Assembly: GCA_003447295.1 (NCBI GenBank)
Contig: DLZQ01000055.1
Coordinates: forward strand, 1-40,318
DNA: 40,318 nucleotides
Direction of reading: 5' to 3'
Origin: Lachnospiraceae bacterium
Lineage (GTDB): Bacteria; Bacillota; Clostridia; Lachnospirales; Lachnospiraceae
The stretch's first letter is position 1, and every line of letters begins with the position of its first letter. Shown piece after piece: positions 1-8,032 of the stretch. The position numbers and the translations under genes are program-made. The notes below the pieces were generated by a model. It saw nothing but the letters and a program-made list of their open reading frames with translations. It made no database searches and had not been told where the DNA came from.

Positions 1-113
1 TCCCAGGTATAGAGATTCAGTTCTCCCTTATCTTCCTTACCGCCTGCTCCACAGCCGGTAAACAACGTGGCCAGCATGGTCGCTGCCAGCAGCATTGCCA
101 GCTTTTTCTTCAT
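1..113 (-). CDS. potD: Spermidine/putrescine ABC transporter substrate-binding lipoprotein, N-terminal part only
   Basis: This is the first 37 or so codons of a gene that runs off the left edge. The translation starts MKKKLAMLLAATML and has a lipobox, LFTGC, with the lipidated cysteine at residue 21. The mature part begins with the ELNLYTW stretch typical of PotD-like polyamine-binding proteins. The start at 113 follows an AAGGAGGAG ribosome-binding site. It is the last gene seen of the potABCD operon and would bind polyamine outside the cell and deliver it to PotB/PotC. The call rests on position and this short sequence. Confidence 0.85.
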   Translation of the reverse strand, partial: MKKKLAMLLAATMLATLFTGCGAGGKEDKGELNLYTW

Positions 114-185
114 AATCTCCTCCTTCGATGCAGATTTTCTGCATCCTCTTCTATTTTTTATACTGCTTACGGGTAATCCCCCCGA

Positions 186-986
186 TCATTTTTCTCCGGG
201 TATTTCTCCTGCGGGTGCCTGACTTTTCCGTCCCAGCACATACGCTCCCGCCAGACACAACAATATCACAAACAGCATAACCGTTGCAAGTGCATTGATC
301 TCCGGGGTCACGCCGGTCTTTAATTTCGTATAGATCTTCACCGGCAAAGTATTAACCTTCGGTCCGGTGACAAAAATGCTGATCACCACATCATCGAAGG
401 ACATCGCAAATGCCAGCAGCACACCGGACAAGATCGCCGGCAGGATCTGCGGAAGTATTATGTCAAAAAATACCTGCTGCTTCGTCGCTCCCAGATCCAG
501 CGCCGCCTCTTCTAAAGAATGGTCCATTCCCACCAGTCTCGCCCGCACCATAGTAAAAATATAGGGCACACAGAATGTAGTATGGGCGATCACCAGCGTG
601 ACCATACCAAAAGGCAGTCCCATCAGGGAAAATACGGACAAAAATACCATGCCCAGAATGATCTCCGGGATCATGATGGGCAGTGTGGATACATATGCCA
701 CAACCTCATCCGTCTTCCGTTTCCTGCGGCTCATCCCCAGCGCTCCCGAAGTGCCGATCAGCACTGCAAAAGCGCAGCTTAATACCGCCAGGATCAGACT
801 GTTAATCAGTGCTTCTCCTAAATCTCTGTCGCCCAACAGCTCCCGGTACCATTTCAAGGAGAATCCCTCCCAGACTGAGGTCAGCTTCGAGGCGTTGAAG
901 GAATACACCACTGTCAGAAGGATCGGGATATAGGTCAGCACAGTGATCACCGCCACATATACAAACGGCCATTTTTTCTTTTTCAT
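186..986 (-). CDS. potC: Spermidine/putrescine ABC transporter permease PotC
   Basis: This 266-residue inner-membrane permease has about six transmembrane segments, beginning near residues 8-30. It carries the cytoplasmic EAA loop (EEAALDLGATKQQ, from about residue 160) that docks on the ATPase PotA. It forms the polyamine channel with PotB. The gene starts 3 bp after the potB stop and is followed after about 70 bp by potD, the usual potABCD order. Length and motif are normal for MetI-type permeases. Polyamine specificity is inferred from the PotB/PotA/PotD neighbours. Confidence 0.93.
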   Translation of the reverse strand: MKKKKWPFVYVAVITVLTYIPILLTVVYSFNASKLTSVWEGFSLKWYRELLGDRDLGEALINSLILAVLSCAFAVLIGTSGALGMSRRKRKTDEVVAYVSTLPIMIPEIILGMVFLSVFSLMGLPFGMVTLVIAHTTFCVPYIFTMVRARLVGMDHSLEEAALDLGATKQQVFFDIILPQILPAILSGVLLAFAMSFDDVVISIFVTGPKVNTLPVKIYTKLKTGVTPEINALATVMLFVILLCLAGAYVLGRKSQAPAGEIPGEK

Positions 987-989
987 ATC

Positions 990-1868
990 TTACAACATCC
1001 CTTCCAGCTGTGAAGTTCCGGTGATCTTCCGGTACAGACGGATCATCACGGAGGTCAGCACCATAAGCACCGCGGACAGTGCTGCCGCAAACGGCTGGTT
1101 GCGCCCCTTGGTGATCTGTTCCTGTATCACACTGCCCACCAGTACGATCTTATTGCCTCCTAAGATATCCGCTATGAAAAACAGTCCCATGGACGGGATA
1201 AAGGACAGTACCACGCCGGATAACAGACCCGGCAGCGTCAGCCGGAAGCTGACGGTCCAGAACGCCGTCCACTGAGAAGCTCCCAGATCCCTGGAGGCTT
1301 CCACCAAAGACATATCCAGCTTCTCCGCGCTGGAATACACCGCCAGGATCATAAAAGGCAGCAGGGAATAGACCATTCCCACCACCACTGCCGGATACGT
1401 ATAGAGCAGTTTTAACGGCTGATTGGTCAGATGCAGCCCCATCAATATCTTATCCAGCACACCGTTGCTGCGGAATACGATGATCCAGCCGTAGAGACGG
1501 ATCAGTGCACTTGTCCAGAACGGGATCATGATGAGAAGCAGCATCCTGCGCTTCCACACCGCATTCATCCGCGCCATAAAATACCCATAAGGATATCCGA
1601 TCAGTGCTACGAAAAAGGTAGCGGTAAACGCCAGCTTCAGAGACTGCCGGAAGGTATCCAGATACAACGGCTCCAATATTCTCTTATAATTGTCCAGGGT
1701 GAACGTAAAATCCACGCCCCAGACCTGCGCTCTCTGTAAAAAGCTCAACAGAAACAGATACAGGATCGGCAGAGCCACGAACAGGATCGTGAACACATAC
1801 ATAGGGATCATCAGTCCGATATTCCCCAAGTTCCTGTGTCCGTTACTTTTAGTTTTCGTCTTTGTCAT
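990..1868 (-). CDS. potB: Spermidine/putrescine ABC transporter permease PotB
   Basis: This 292-residue membrane permease pairs with PotC in polyamine uptake. A short basic N-terminus rich in Lys and Thr is followed by about six hydrophobic segments, the first near residues 18-43. The EAA coupling loop (VEASRDLGASQW) lies near residues 189-200. Its start overlaps the end of potA by 20 bp, which suggests translational coupling. The family assignment is firm; the substrate follows from the operon. Confidence 0.93.
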   Translation of the reverse strand: MTKTKTKSNGHRNLGNIGLMIPMYVFTILFVALPILYLFLLSFLQRAQVWGVDFTFTLDNYKRILEPLYLDTFRQSLKLAFTATFFVALIGYPYGYFMARMNAVWKRRMLLLIMIPFWTSALIRLYGWIIVFRSNGVLDKILMGLHLTNQPLKLLYTYPAVVVGMVYSLLPFMILAVYSSAEKLDMSLVEASRDLGASQWTAFWTVSFRLTLPGLLSGVVLSFIPSMGLFFIADILGGNKIVLVGSVIQEQITKGRNQPFAAALSAVLMVLTSVMIRLYRKITGTSQLEGML

Positions 1869-2838
1869 TATCTATTACCTTTACTGCGTCTTTCGCATCC
1901 CAGCCGATCTTCACCGTCTCTCCCGCCTGCATATCATTATCGATGCCGTAGCGGCTGGCTGTCAGAAGCTGCCCATCCGACAGGCGGAACAATATACGAA
2001 GCTGCCCACCGGCAAAACTTTTCTCCACTACGACTGCTTCCTGCGTACAGACACTCTCCCCGTCCATTCGGATATTTTCCGAGCGGATGGCAAGTGTCTC
2101 TCCATTTTTATGCAGAATATTCGCATTTCCCACGAAATCCGCCACGTAGCTGGTCCTCGGCCGATAATACACCTCGTTGGGTGTTCCCATCTGCTCCAGC
2201 ACGCCTTCATGCATGACACCGATGCGGTCGGACATATTGATTGCCTCTTCCTGGTCATGCGTGATATAGATAAAAGTGATCCCCAGCTGCTTCTGCAGAC
2301 GTTTCAGTTCCAGCTGCATCTGCCTGCGCAGCTTCAGATCCAGTGCTCCCAGCGGTTCATCCAACAGCAATACTTTCGGCTCATTGATCACCGCTCTGGC
2401 AATGGCAATGCGCTGCTTCTGTCCGCCGGAGAGCTGGTCCGGCATACGTTTTCCGTACTCTTCCAGCTGCACCAGGCGAAGCGCACGCTCCACCCGCTCT
2501 GCGATCTGCGCCTTCGGGACTTTGCGGATCTTCAATCCATAGCCTACGTTATCCGCCACGTTCATATGCGGAAACAGGGCATAATTCTGAAATACTGTAT
2601 TAACATCCCGCTTGTTGGGTTCCCAATCCGTAATATTGTGGCCCTCCAGGATCACCTGCCCGCTATCCGGCAGTTCCAGACCCGCAATGATCCGCAGCGT
2701 CGTGGTCTTCCCGCAGCCGGAGGCACCTAACAGCGTGATAAATTCTCCCTGTCCGGCTTCTAAGTCAATGCCTTTTAATACCTCTGTATTAGCAAAAGAT
2801 TTCCGGATCTGCTGAAGTTGTAATATACTTTCACCCAT
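1849..2838 (-). CDS. potA: Spermidine/putrescine ABC transporter ATP-binding protein PotA
   Basis: This 329-residue ATPase energises polyamine import. It has Walker A GASGCGKT (38-45), Q-loop near Q84, ABC signature LSGGQ (136-140), Walker B LLLDEP (157-162) and H-loop His194. A C-terminal TOBE-like part follows, somewhat shorter than in the longer PotA proteins. It is the first gene of the operon, ahead of potB, potC and potD. The start is supported by an AAGGAG element about 9 nt upstream. The probable promoter lies about 50-80 bp upstream inside a sequence copied from dapF. Confidence 0.95.
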   Translation of the reverse strand: MGESILQLQQIRKSFANTEVLKGIDLEAGQGEFITLLGASGCGKTTTLRIIAGLELPDSGQVILEGHNITDWEPNKRDVNTVFQNYALFPHMNVADNVGYGLKIRKVPKAQIAERVERALRLVQLEEYGKRMPDQLSGGQKQRIAIARAVINEPKVLLLDEPLGALDLKLRRQMQLELKRLQKQLGITFIYITHDQEEAINMSDRIGVMHEGVLEQMGTPNEVYYRPRTSYVADFVGNANILHKNGETLAIRSENIRMDGESVCTQEAVVVEKSFAGGQLRILFRLSDGQLLTASRYGIDNDMQAGETVKIGWDAKDAVKVIDNDKDEN

Positions 2839-2880
2839 GCCCCGGCTCCTTTCTTATTTTTATCTTCCTTCTGTCTGTTT

Positions 2881-2926
2881 ACCGCCTAATAGTTTAACAG
2901 TTCTTTTCTCGTCCGTCAAACCGTTT
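2881..2926 (-). repeat. 46-bp copy of part of dapF upstream of potA
   Basis: Positions 2881-2926 match 14161-14206 inside dapF at 43 of 46 bases, in the same orientation. In dapF the segment encodes about residues 249-263 (LTDEEITVKLLGG). The copy still reads in that frame as a short DapF-like peptide with two changes (E to K, I to R), but there is no gene around it. It lies in the potA upstream region and contains a promoter-like sequence. Confidence 0.9.
2891..2919 (-). promoter_or_regulatory. Candidate sigma-A promoter of potABCD
   Basis: On the minus strand there is TTGACG, a 17-nt spacer and TAAACT, with TG one base before the -10 element (extended -10). It is about 53 bp from the potA start. 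The whole promoter lies inside the 46-bp dapF-like copy. Confidence 0.55.
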
Positions 2927-2936
2927 TGTCGCCGTT

Positions 2937-3054
2937 AATCGAGTAGGCTGTCTCCTACTCGATTTGTATATTTTGTACACCATCTCGCTTAAAAGCTCGA
3001 TGATGTACATTCGCCAAATACAGATTCTTGTGCAAGCACAAATCTGTACTTGGC
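2937..3054. repeat. Cluster of three neighbouring long hairpins
   Basis: Hairpin A (2937-2964) has 11-bp perfect arms, AATCGAGTAGG and its complement. Hairpin B (2974-3009) begins and ends in TGTACA and has a GCTT-AA-AAGC centre. Hairpin C (3013-3054) has arms of about 19 bp around GTGC-AA-GCAC. Together with the potA leader and the terminator at 3076 this fills the 286-bp space between potA and the GH136 gene. The right half of C recurs at 17983. No gene is seen here. Confidence 0.75.
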
Positions 3055-3075
3055 TCATCATATACACACATTAAA

Positions 3076-3112
3076 AAATGCTAAGCCACGGAGTTTCATT
3101 CCGAGCTTAGCA
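3076..3112 (-). terminator. Rho-independent terminator of the GH112/GH136 operon
   Basis: On the minus strand an imperfect stem with TGCTAAGC/GCTTAGCA outer arms is followed by TTTTTT. It starts 12 bp after the stop of the last operon gene. Confidence 0.8.
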
Positions 3113-3124
3113 CCCTATCTGTTT

Positions 3125-4432
3125 TTATTTATCCGGACTAAAATCCAGCGCAACAACCCGGTCATTCACCTGTGTAAAGCTGCCACCGTCCATATTTTTA
3201 CGTACAAAGGGAACACCCTCTCGCACATAGTATACATTATTCTGAAGCAGGGCATCCGGATTCTCTGACGGGCTGATCGTACCACCGAGATCATCATAGC
3301 TGATATTATTGCGGAAGGTATTATGGATCGCCTCCTGTAAACAGAACATCACACAGCCGCCCTCATTCTGCCTGCTGTAATTATATTCATACACCGTTCC
3401 GTCCCCGGAATCCGCATCATATGCCATGCCGTCCTGATTGAGCCTGGTGTCAGCGACTTCATTATAGCGAAACAGGGCATCCTTGCATTTCCAGGGCCAG
3501 ATTGCGGCTGCCACTTTTCCCATCCGGTCGCCCGGCTCACAATAAATCCGGTCATTGATCTCGCATGCCACAGAGTCTGCCATATTATGCTCCACCAGAG
3601 GACGCAGCGCATACATCGGTGTGATCCCATCCCCGCCGGCCTCTTTTACATAATTATTCCGTATCTGCATATTTTCATGCCCATAGTTCAGAAAAACCGA
3701 TTCCTCAAGCTCTGCTCCCCGGAACTGATCATGAGCATAGGTATAGCCTGCTGCAATTCCCCAGCGGCTGACCCGGTGCACGAAGCATCCTTCTATGACG
3801 ACATCCCGATACCGTGCCACACCCGTCCGCTCCTCACATTCCGGGCGAAGCGCTGTCATATAGATCCCACCGTTGTTCATGTGCTTATCGTAGACATTCC
3901 CATGAACATCATGGATCCACAGATTTCTAAGGGTGATGCCGCTGCGCACCCCTTTGTCCTTAGCCACCACTGCCACACCGGTACGGTTCATTTTCTCACC
4001 CAGGCTGTAACGCTCTCCCGGAATCCTGCTGCCTTCATTCGTGATCTCCAGATCCTCGACCACAATGTGCTCTGCATCATACAAAAGCACTGCGGAAGAT
4101 ACATAGCCGTGATACACATGCGTAGGTGAATCCAGTGGGGTCCTATAATCCTGATACCAGATGCCCTGTCCGCAGGCATCGATCCGCGGCGGCGCATCTG
4201 CAGTGCCATACGCTCCGATCACAATCGGTGCCTCTTTCGTACCGCTGTCTGTCACATGCAGATACTGTCCGTAAAATACGCTGCCCCGCTCCAGCAGGAT
4301 GCGGTCGCCCGGCTGCAGGTGTCTTCTATTGATAGCAGACAGACTGGCAAACGCCGTACTGCACGTCCGTCCGTCATTTTCATCATTGCCTGTTCTCTGA
4401 CTCACATAATATGTCGCGGATAAGCTTGTCAT
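3125..4432 (-). CDS. GH136 lacto-N-biosidase, catalytic beta-helix subunit (subunit II type)
   Basis: This 435-residue protein has the repeated short strands of a right-handed parallel beta-helix from about residue 110 to 400 (HIVVEDLEI, GITLRNLWIHDV, VVIEGCFVHRV, NMQIRNNYVKEA). The motif QDGMAYDAD puts Asp334 and Asp341 seven residues apart, the spacing I recall for the acid/base and nucleophile of Bifidobacterium LnbX (Asp411/Asp418). No signal peptide is visible, so it should act in the cytoplasm, releasing lacto-N-biose from lacto-N-tetraose-type glycans. The start at 4432 is chosen for a GGGAGG six bases upstream; the gene overlaps the previous one by 50 bp. A longer reading to 4606 is open but lies inside that gene. 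Family assignment rests on the motif and locus; other beta-helix glycosidases are the alternative. Confidence 0.75.
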   Translation of the reverse strand: MTSLSATYYVSQRTGNDENDGRTCSTAFASLSAINRRHLQPGDRILLERGSVFYGQYLHVTDSGTKEAPIVIGAYGTADAPPRIDACGQGIWYQDYRTPLDSPTHVYHGYVSSAVLLYDAEHIVVEDLEITNEGSRIPGERYSLGEKMNRTGVAVVAKDKGVRSGITLRNLWIHDVHGNVYDKHMNNGGIYMTALRPECEERTGVARYRDVVIEGCFVHRVSRWGIAAGYTYAHDQFRGAELEESVFLNYGHENMQIRNNYVKEAGGDGITPMYALRPLVEHNMADSVACEINDRIYCEPGDRMGKVAAAIWPWKCKDALFRYNEVADTRLNQDGMAYDADSGDGTVYEYNYSRQNEGGCVMFCLQEAIHNTFRNNISYDDLGGTISPSENPDALLQNNVYYVREGVPFVRKNMDGGSFTQVNDRVVALDFSPDK

Positions 4433-4856
4433 ATGCATCCTCCCGTAACCGTTTCTCAATGATCTGTGACACTTCCTCATAGGTAAAATAATCCCCATGA
4501 TAGCGTCCGAACAGATCTCTGTTCTGTTCGTAAAAATCCCGCTTCTCCTGCTCCGTAAAATCCGGGCACCAGCCGCCTTCCCGGACTTTCCCACACGGCT
4601 GTACAAAATCCAGCTTCAGGCGGGTCAGCTCATATTGCAGATACGCCGGTGCGGAAAAATAATGCGGTCCGTAGAAGAGCTTCCCTTCCTGTTCCATTCT
4701 CCGCAGCTCTTCGTTATGCTTCTTACGTCTGGCCTCCAGTCCCTCCATAGAGGGATCCTCGATCAGACCCATTCTATGCGCCAAAAGGAAGGCTCCCTGA
4801 GCCTTCCTGATATGCGCCTGTGTCATAGTTTCCTGTTTTGGCATTTTCTGTTGCAT
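4383..4856 (-). CDS. Probable GH136 lacto-N-biosidase helical subunit (subunit I type)
   Basis: This 157-residue protein looks mainly helical and charged, with no signal peptide or membrane segment (MQQKMPKQETMTQAHIRKAQ start). It contains conserved-looking aromatic patches such as FYGPHYFSAPAYLQYE and RYHGDYFTYEEVSQ. From memory, the Eubacterium ramulus GH136 enzyme is a single chain with an N-terminal helical domain ahead of the beta-helix, while Roseburia hominis encodes the two parts separately; this gene fits the first part. Its ATG shares a base with the TAA of the upstream permease (TAATG), and it overlaps the beta-helix gene by 50 bp, so all three are probably translationally coupled. 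At 157 residues it is shorter than the roughly 220-residue fused domain I recall. Confidence 0.65.
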   Translation of the reverse strand: MQQKMPKQETMTQAHIRKAQGAFLLAHRMGLIEDPSMEGLEARRKKHNEELRRMEQEGKLFYGPHYFSAPAYLQYELTRLKLDFVQPCGKVREGGWCPDFTEQEKRDFYEQNRDLFGRYHGDYFTYEEVSQIIEKRLREDAYDKLIRDILCESENRQ

Positions 4857-5671
4857 TATTTCACTGCTCCCGTAATTCCATTTGCAAAGCTCTTCTGTAA
4901 ACACAGGAAGATGATCGCCGTAGGAAGTGTACAGATCAATACTCCCAGCATCAGCATACCATAATCCACACTGTATCCACTCTTCAGATTGGCTACCAGC
5001 ATCGGCATGGTGATCGCCTTATTGTCCTGTAAAATGATCGTCGGCCACAGATAATTGTTCCACGCATTCATAAATGTAACCGTCATCGCTGCTCCATAGG
5101 TAGATTTCATCACCGGAATGAACATCCGGAAGAAAATCTGTATTTCACTCAGACCTTCCAGCCTGGCAGCCTCGATAATATCATGAGGAAAAGAACGTGC
5201 TGCCTGTCTGAAAAGCATGATCATAAACGGAGTCGAGATGGATGGCAGTGCCAGTGCGATCCAGGTATTTACCAGCTTCCAGGATGTGAACATCTTGAAC
5301 AGAGGGATCATGATCGCTACGAACGGAAGCATCATTGCCAGCAGCAGAATACTCATCAGAATATCCTTGCCCTTATCATGATAGATCTCAAATCCATAAC
5401 CGGCAATGGAACAGATCAGCAGTGTCACAACCGTGATCACGATCGCATTGCGGAAGGAGTTAAACATCGCAAGTCCGAGATTCTGCATGTCAACCAGGGT
5501 CTTGAAATTCTCGATCAGATAGGTACCCGGGATCAGACGTCCTCTTACCACATCAATACTCTGGTTGGTCGCACCGCATAGCATATAATACAGTGGAAAT
5601 GCTGACAGAAAGCTTGCTATCACTAAGATTGCGTAGGAAATTATTTGCTTGAATTTAGTCACGTTTGTCAC
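4856..5671 (-). CDS. Sugar ABC transporter permease, MalG type (lacto-N-biose locus)
   Basis: This 271-residue CUT1-type permease has about six membrane segments and the EAA loop (IIEAARLEGLSEIQIFF, from about residue 166). With the MalF-type partner upstream it forms the channel for an imported oligosaccharide. The start overlaps the partner's stop by 17 bp and the stop overlaps the next start, so the operon is tightly coupled. No ATPase gene is present in the operon; a shared MsmX/UgpC-type ATPase encoded elsewhere is likely. The substrate is inferred from the GH112 and GH136 neighbours to contain lacto-N-biose or galacto-N-biose. Confidence 0.88.
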   Translation of the reverse strand: MTNVTKFKQIISYAILVIASFLSAFPLYYMLCGATNQSIDVVRGRLIPGTYLIENFKTLVDMQNLGLAMFNSFRNAIVITVVTLLICSIAGYGFEIYHDKGKDILMSILLLAMMLPFVAIMIPLFKMFTSWKLVNTWIALALPSISTPFMIMLFRQAARSFPHDIIEAARLEGLSEIQIFFRMFIPVMKSTYGAAMTVTFMNAWNNYLWPTIILQDNKAITMPMLVANLKSGYSVDYGMLMLGVLICTLPTAIIFLCLQKSFANGITGAVK

Positions 5672-6533
5672 CCACCTTCATCTGAATTGCAGACAGAACC
5701 GCTACCATCACAAGTATGCATACAGACAACGCTGCCGCATAATTAAATTTCGGTGTCTCCACAAAGGAGATATTGTAAATGTAATGCGCTAATGTCATTG
5801 TAGATTTACCGGGACCGCCTGCTGTCAGGTTCATCGACTCATCGAACAGCTGCAGTGTTCCCGAAGTAGACATGATCGCCGTCATCAGAATGGTCGGCTT
5901 TAACAACGGTATCGTGATCTTCATAAACTGCTGGAACGGTGTCGCTCCGTCGATGTAGCTTGCCTCATATACAGAATAATCGATATTCTGTAACCCTGCC
6001 AGATAGAATACCATATTATATCCGGTCCATCTCCAGATCAGTGCGATCACGATGACCCATCGCGCCGCCCATGTGCTCTGGAACCAGTCCACAGAAGACA
6101 GTCCGATGGCCATAAGCACTCTGTTGACCACTCCATCCGGAGCAAACAATGACTTAAATATCATGGAATAAGATACCAGTGACGTTGCACACGGAAGGAA
6201 GATCAAAGTACGGAAAATACCTTTTCCTTTTATCTTAGGATTATTCAGCAGCTGCGCCAGCATCAGTGCGAGCACAAGCATGATCGGTACCTGAATCACA
6301 AAATAAAAGAAGGTATTGAACAAGCATTGCTGGAATGTTTTATCCTTGAAGATCCTGGCATAATTCGCTACACCATTAAAGGCTCCTCCTGTCTTCCGGA
6401 AGGAAAGAAGGATGGCCTGTGACATCGGATAGAAACAAAATACAAATATTAAAATCGATGCCGGGAGCAGGAATGCCCATCCGGTCAGATTATGCTTTTT
6501 TTCCAAACTTAATTTTGTTTTCTTCTTTTCCAT
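5655..6533 (-). CDS. Sugar ABC transporter permease, MalF type (lacto-N-biose locus)
   Basis: This 292-residue CUT1-type permease has a basic N-terminus, a first membrane segment at about residues 18-40 and the EAA motif near 190-206 (YEASYIDGATPFQQF). It pairs with the MalG-type permease immediately downstream. The start is supported by TAGGAGAG seven to eight bases upstream. A 73-bp gap with a strong hairpin separates it from the solute-binding protein gene. Confidence 0.88.
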   Translation of the reverse strand: MEKKKTKLSLEKKHNLTGWAFLLPASILIFVFCFYPMSQAILLSFRKTGGAFNGVANYARIFKDKTFQQCLFNTFFYFVIQVPIMLVLALMLAQLLNNPKIKGKGIFRTLIFLPCATSLVSYSMIFKSLFAPDGVVNRVLMAIGLSSVDWFQSTWAARWVIVIALIWRWTGYNMVFYLAGLQNIDYSVYEASYIDGATPFQQFMKITIPLLKPTILMTAIMSTSGTLQLFDESMNLTAGGPGKSTMTLAHYIYNISFVETPKFNYAAALSVCILVMVAVLSAIQMKVGDKRD

Positions 6534-6549
6534 GTTTCTCTCCTACAAC

Positions 6550-6583
6550 AGTACCGGGAACGCACTGCTGCACCCCCGGTACT
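6550..6583 (-). other. Intergenic hairpin between binding protein and permease genes
   Basis: AGTACCGGG and CCCGGTACT form a perfect 9-bp stem around a 16-nt loop, without a U-tract. Such hairpins after binding-protein genes often stabilise upstream mRNA and give the binding protein higher expression than the permeases; that role here is inference. Confidence 0.7.
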
Positions 6584-6606
6584 ATCCAGTTTCCATACTC
6601 TGGTGA

Positions 6607-7962
6607 TTATTCGGCGATATTAAACTCTACGGTATCCTGAGCGTTTTTGATCTCTGTATCGATATCAGCATTCTTCTGTACAACGTTGGTGATCGCATCT
6701 GTCAGTGCGCTTCTGATGTCAGAGTAGTATGCACCGTAGTCAATTCCGGGAACATGTCCGGCGAACTCTACGATATCCTTGTACACTGCCTGACCGCCGT
6801 AGAACTCATTGCCCTCATTATAGGTCTCAGACTGTGCTGCGGGCAGGTAACTTGCGATCGCTCCTGCATTTACCAGCAGATCATCGTATAAATCTACATC
6901 CGCACCAAAGGTAGCGTTCAGGAAATCAAATGCCAGATCGGTATTTTTGCAGTTAGAAGATACTGCCCAGCTTGCACCACCGCAGTTAGCGTAGTTGGTT
7001 GCGCCTTCTACATCATCTAACTTAGGCATGTTTACGATTGCCCATTTGCCTGCCTGGTCTTCTGCTGCCTGAATGGAGGACATGATCCAGCAGCCCTGGA
7101 TAACGCCTGCAGCGGTACCCTTGTTCATGGAAGCGATATACTGATCCCAGTCGGTATAATCAGCCATGATTCCTTCATCGATCAGCTGCTTGTAGGTCTC
7201 GATCGCTTTCTTCAGCGCTTTGTTATCTACCAGGGATACTTTGCCATCTACCATAGGGGAAGCACCTGCAGACTGTAACATCTCGATCACGATCTCAGAA
7301 CCGCCGGAGCAGGTCAGCATGGGAACATCATTCGCAGCCATTACCTTCTTAGACAGCTCCATGAACTCAGACCATGTGGTATCCTTGAAATCTTCTACCT
7401 TAAGGCCTGCTGCTTCTACCATATCGGAACGGATCGCCATGATGGTAGCACCATTATCAAAAGGAATACCATAATGTGTGCCATCTACTGTGGAGTCAGC
7501 CAGCTTACCCATAGAGAACTGGGAGAAATCAATTCCGCAGTCATCCAGTGCTGTGAAGATTCCGGGATAATTGGTTGCATTTTTGTGGAAGGAATAATCC
7601 TGCATCAGGAAGATATCAGGTAAAGTGCTGTAATCACCGGCTTCAGCCGCTGTGATCAGAGCTGTCTCGATATCGCTATATACCTTCTCCTGGATGTCTA
7701 ACTTGAAGTTAGGATGATCCACCTGGTATGCCTTCTCTGCCTGCTTCATTGCATAGACATTGAAGTTAGGATCCCAACACCATACGGTCAGTGTCTCGTC
7801 TTCTGCGGAAGCAGTTGTCTCTGCTGCTGCCTCTGTTTCCTTGGATGCCTCGCTGGGCGCTGCGCTCTGCGCATCATTGCCGGCAGGCTTGTTGCCACAT
7901 CCGGTCAGCATGGAAACGGTCATTGCCGCTACTAAGAGCACGCTTAATACTTTCTTTTTCAT
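6607..7962 (-). CDS. Sugar ABC transporter solute-binding lipoprotein (lacto-N-biose locus)
   Basis: This 451-residue extracellular binding protein (SBP_bac_1 family) has a lipoprotein signal ending LTGC, Cys22, followed by an Ala/Ser/Glu-rich linker to about residue 55. The mature domain starts DETLTVWCWDPNFNVYAM, typical of CUT1 sugar-binding proteins. The start has an AAGGAGGTT ribosome-binding site. It follows the GH112 gene after 70 bp and precedes two permease genes. Genes at this position in Roseburia loci bind lacto-N-biose, galacto-N-biose or longer glycans carrying them, as I recall; the ligand cannot be read from sequence. Confidence 0.88.
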   Translation of the reverse strand: MKKKVLSVLLVAAMTVSMLTGCGNKPAGNDAQSAAPSEASKETEAAAETTASAEDETLTVWCWDPNFNVYAMKQAEKAYQVDHPNFKLDIQEKVYSDIETALITAAEAGDYSTLPDIFLMQDYSFHKNATNYPGIFTALDDCGIDFSQFSMGKLADSTVDGTHYGIPFDNGATIMAIRSDMVEAAGLKVEDFKDTTWSEFMELSKKVMAANDVPMLTCSGGSEIVIEMLQSAGASPMVDGKVSLVDNKALKKAIETYKQLIDEGIMADYTDWDQYIASMNKGTAAGVIQGCWIMSSIQAAEDQAGKWAIVNMPKLDDVEGATNYANCGGASWAVSSNCKNTDLAFDFLNATFGADVDLYDDLLVNAGAIASYLPAAQSETYNEGNEFYGGQAVYKDIVEFAGHVPGIDYGAYYSDIRSALTDAITNVVQKNADIDTEIKNAQDTVEFNIAE

Positions 7963-8032
7963 CTTAAATAACCTCCTTATACTTGTAAAGTACTACCTTA
8001 TAAAATATGAAACGCTTTTTGCCTTCCATAAG

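Noticed and set aside
1690..2730. Long plus-strand open frame of 346 codons over potA
   Set aside because: It is antisense to potA/potB, has no ribosome-binding site and no recognisable protein features; potA motifs on the other strand are complete.
4433..4606. N-terminal extension of the beta-helix protein to 4606
   Set aside because: It lies inside the upstream gene, is basic and unlike a signal peptide, and a good ribosome-binding site points to 4432.
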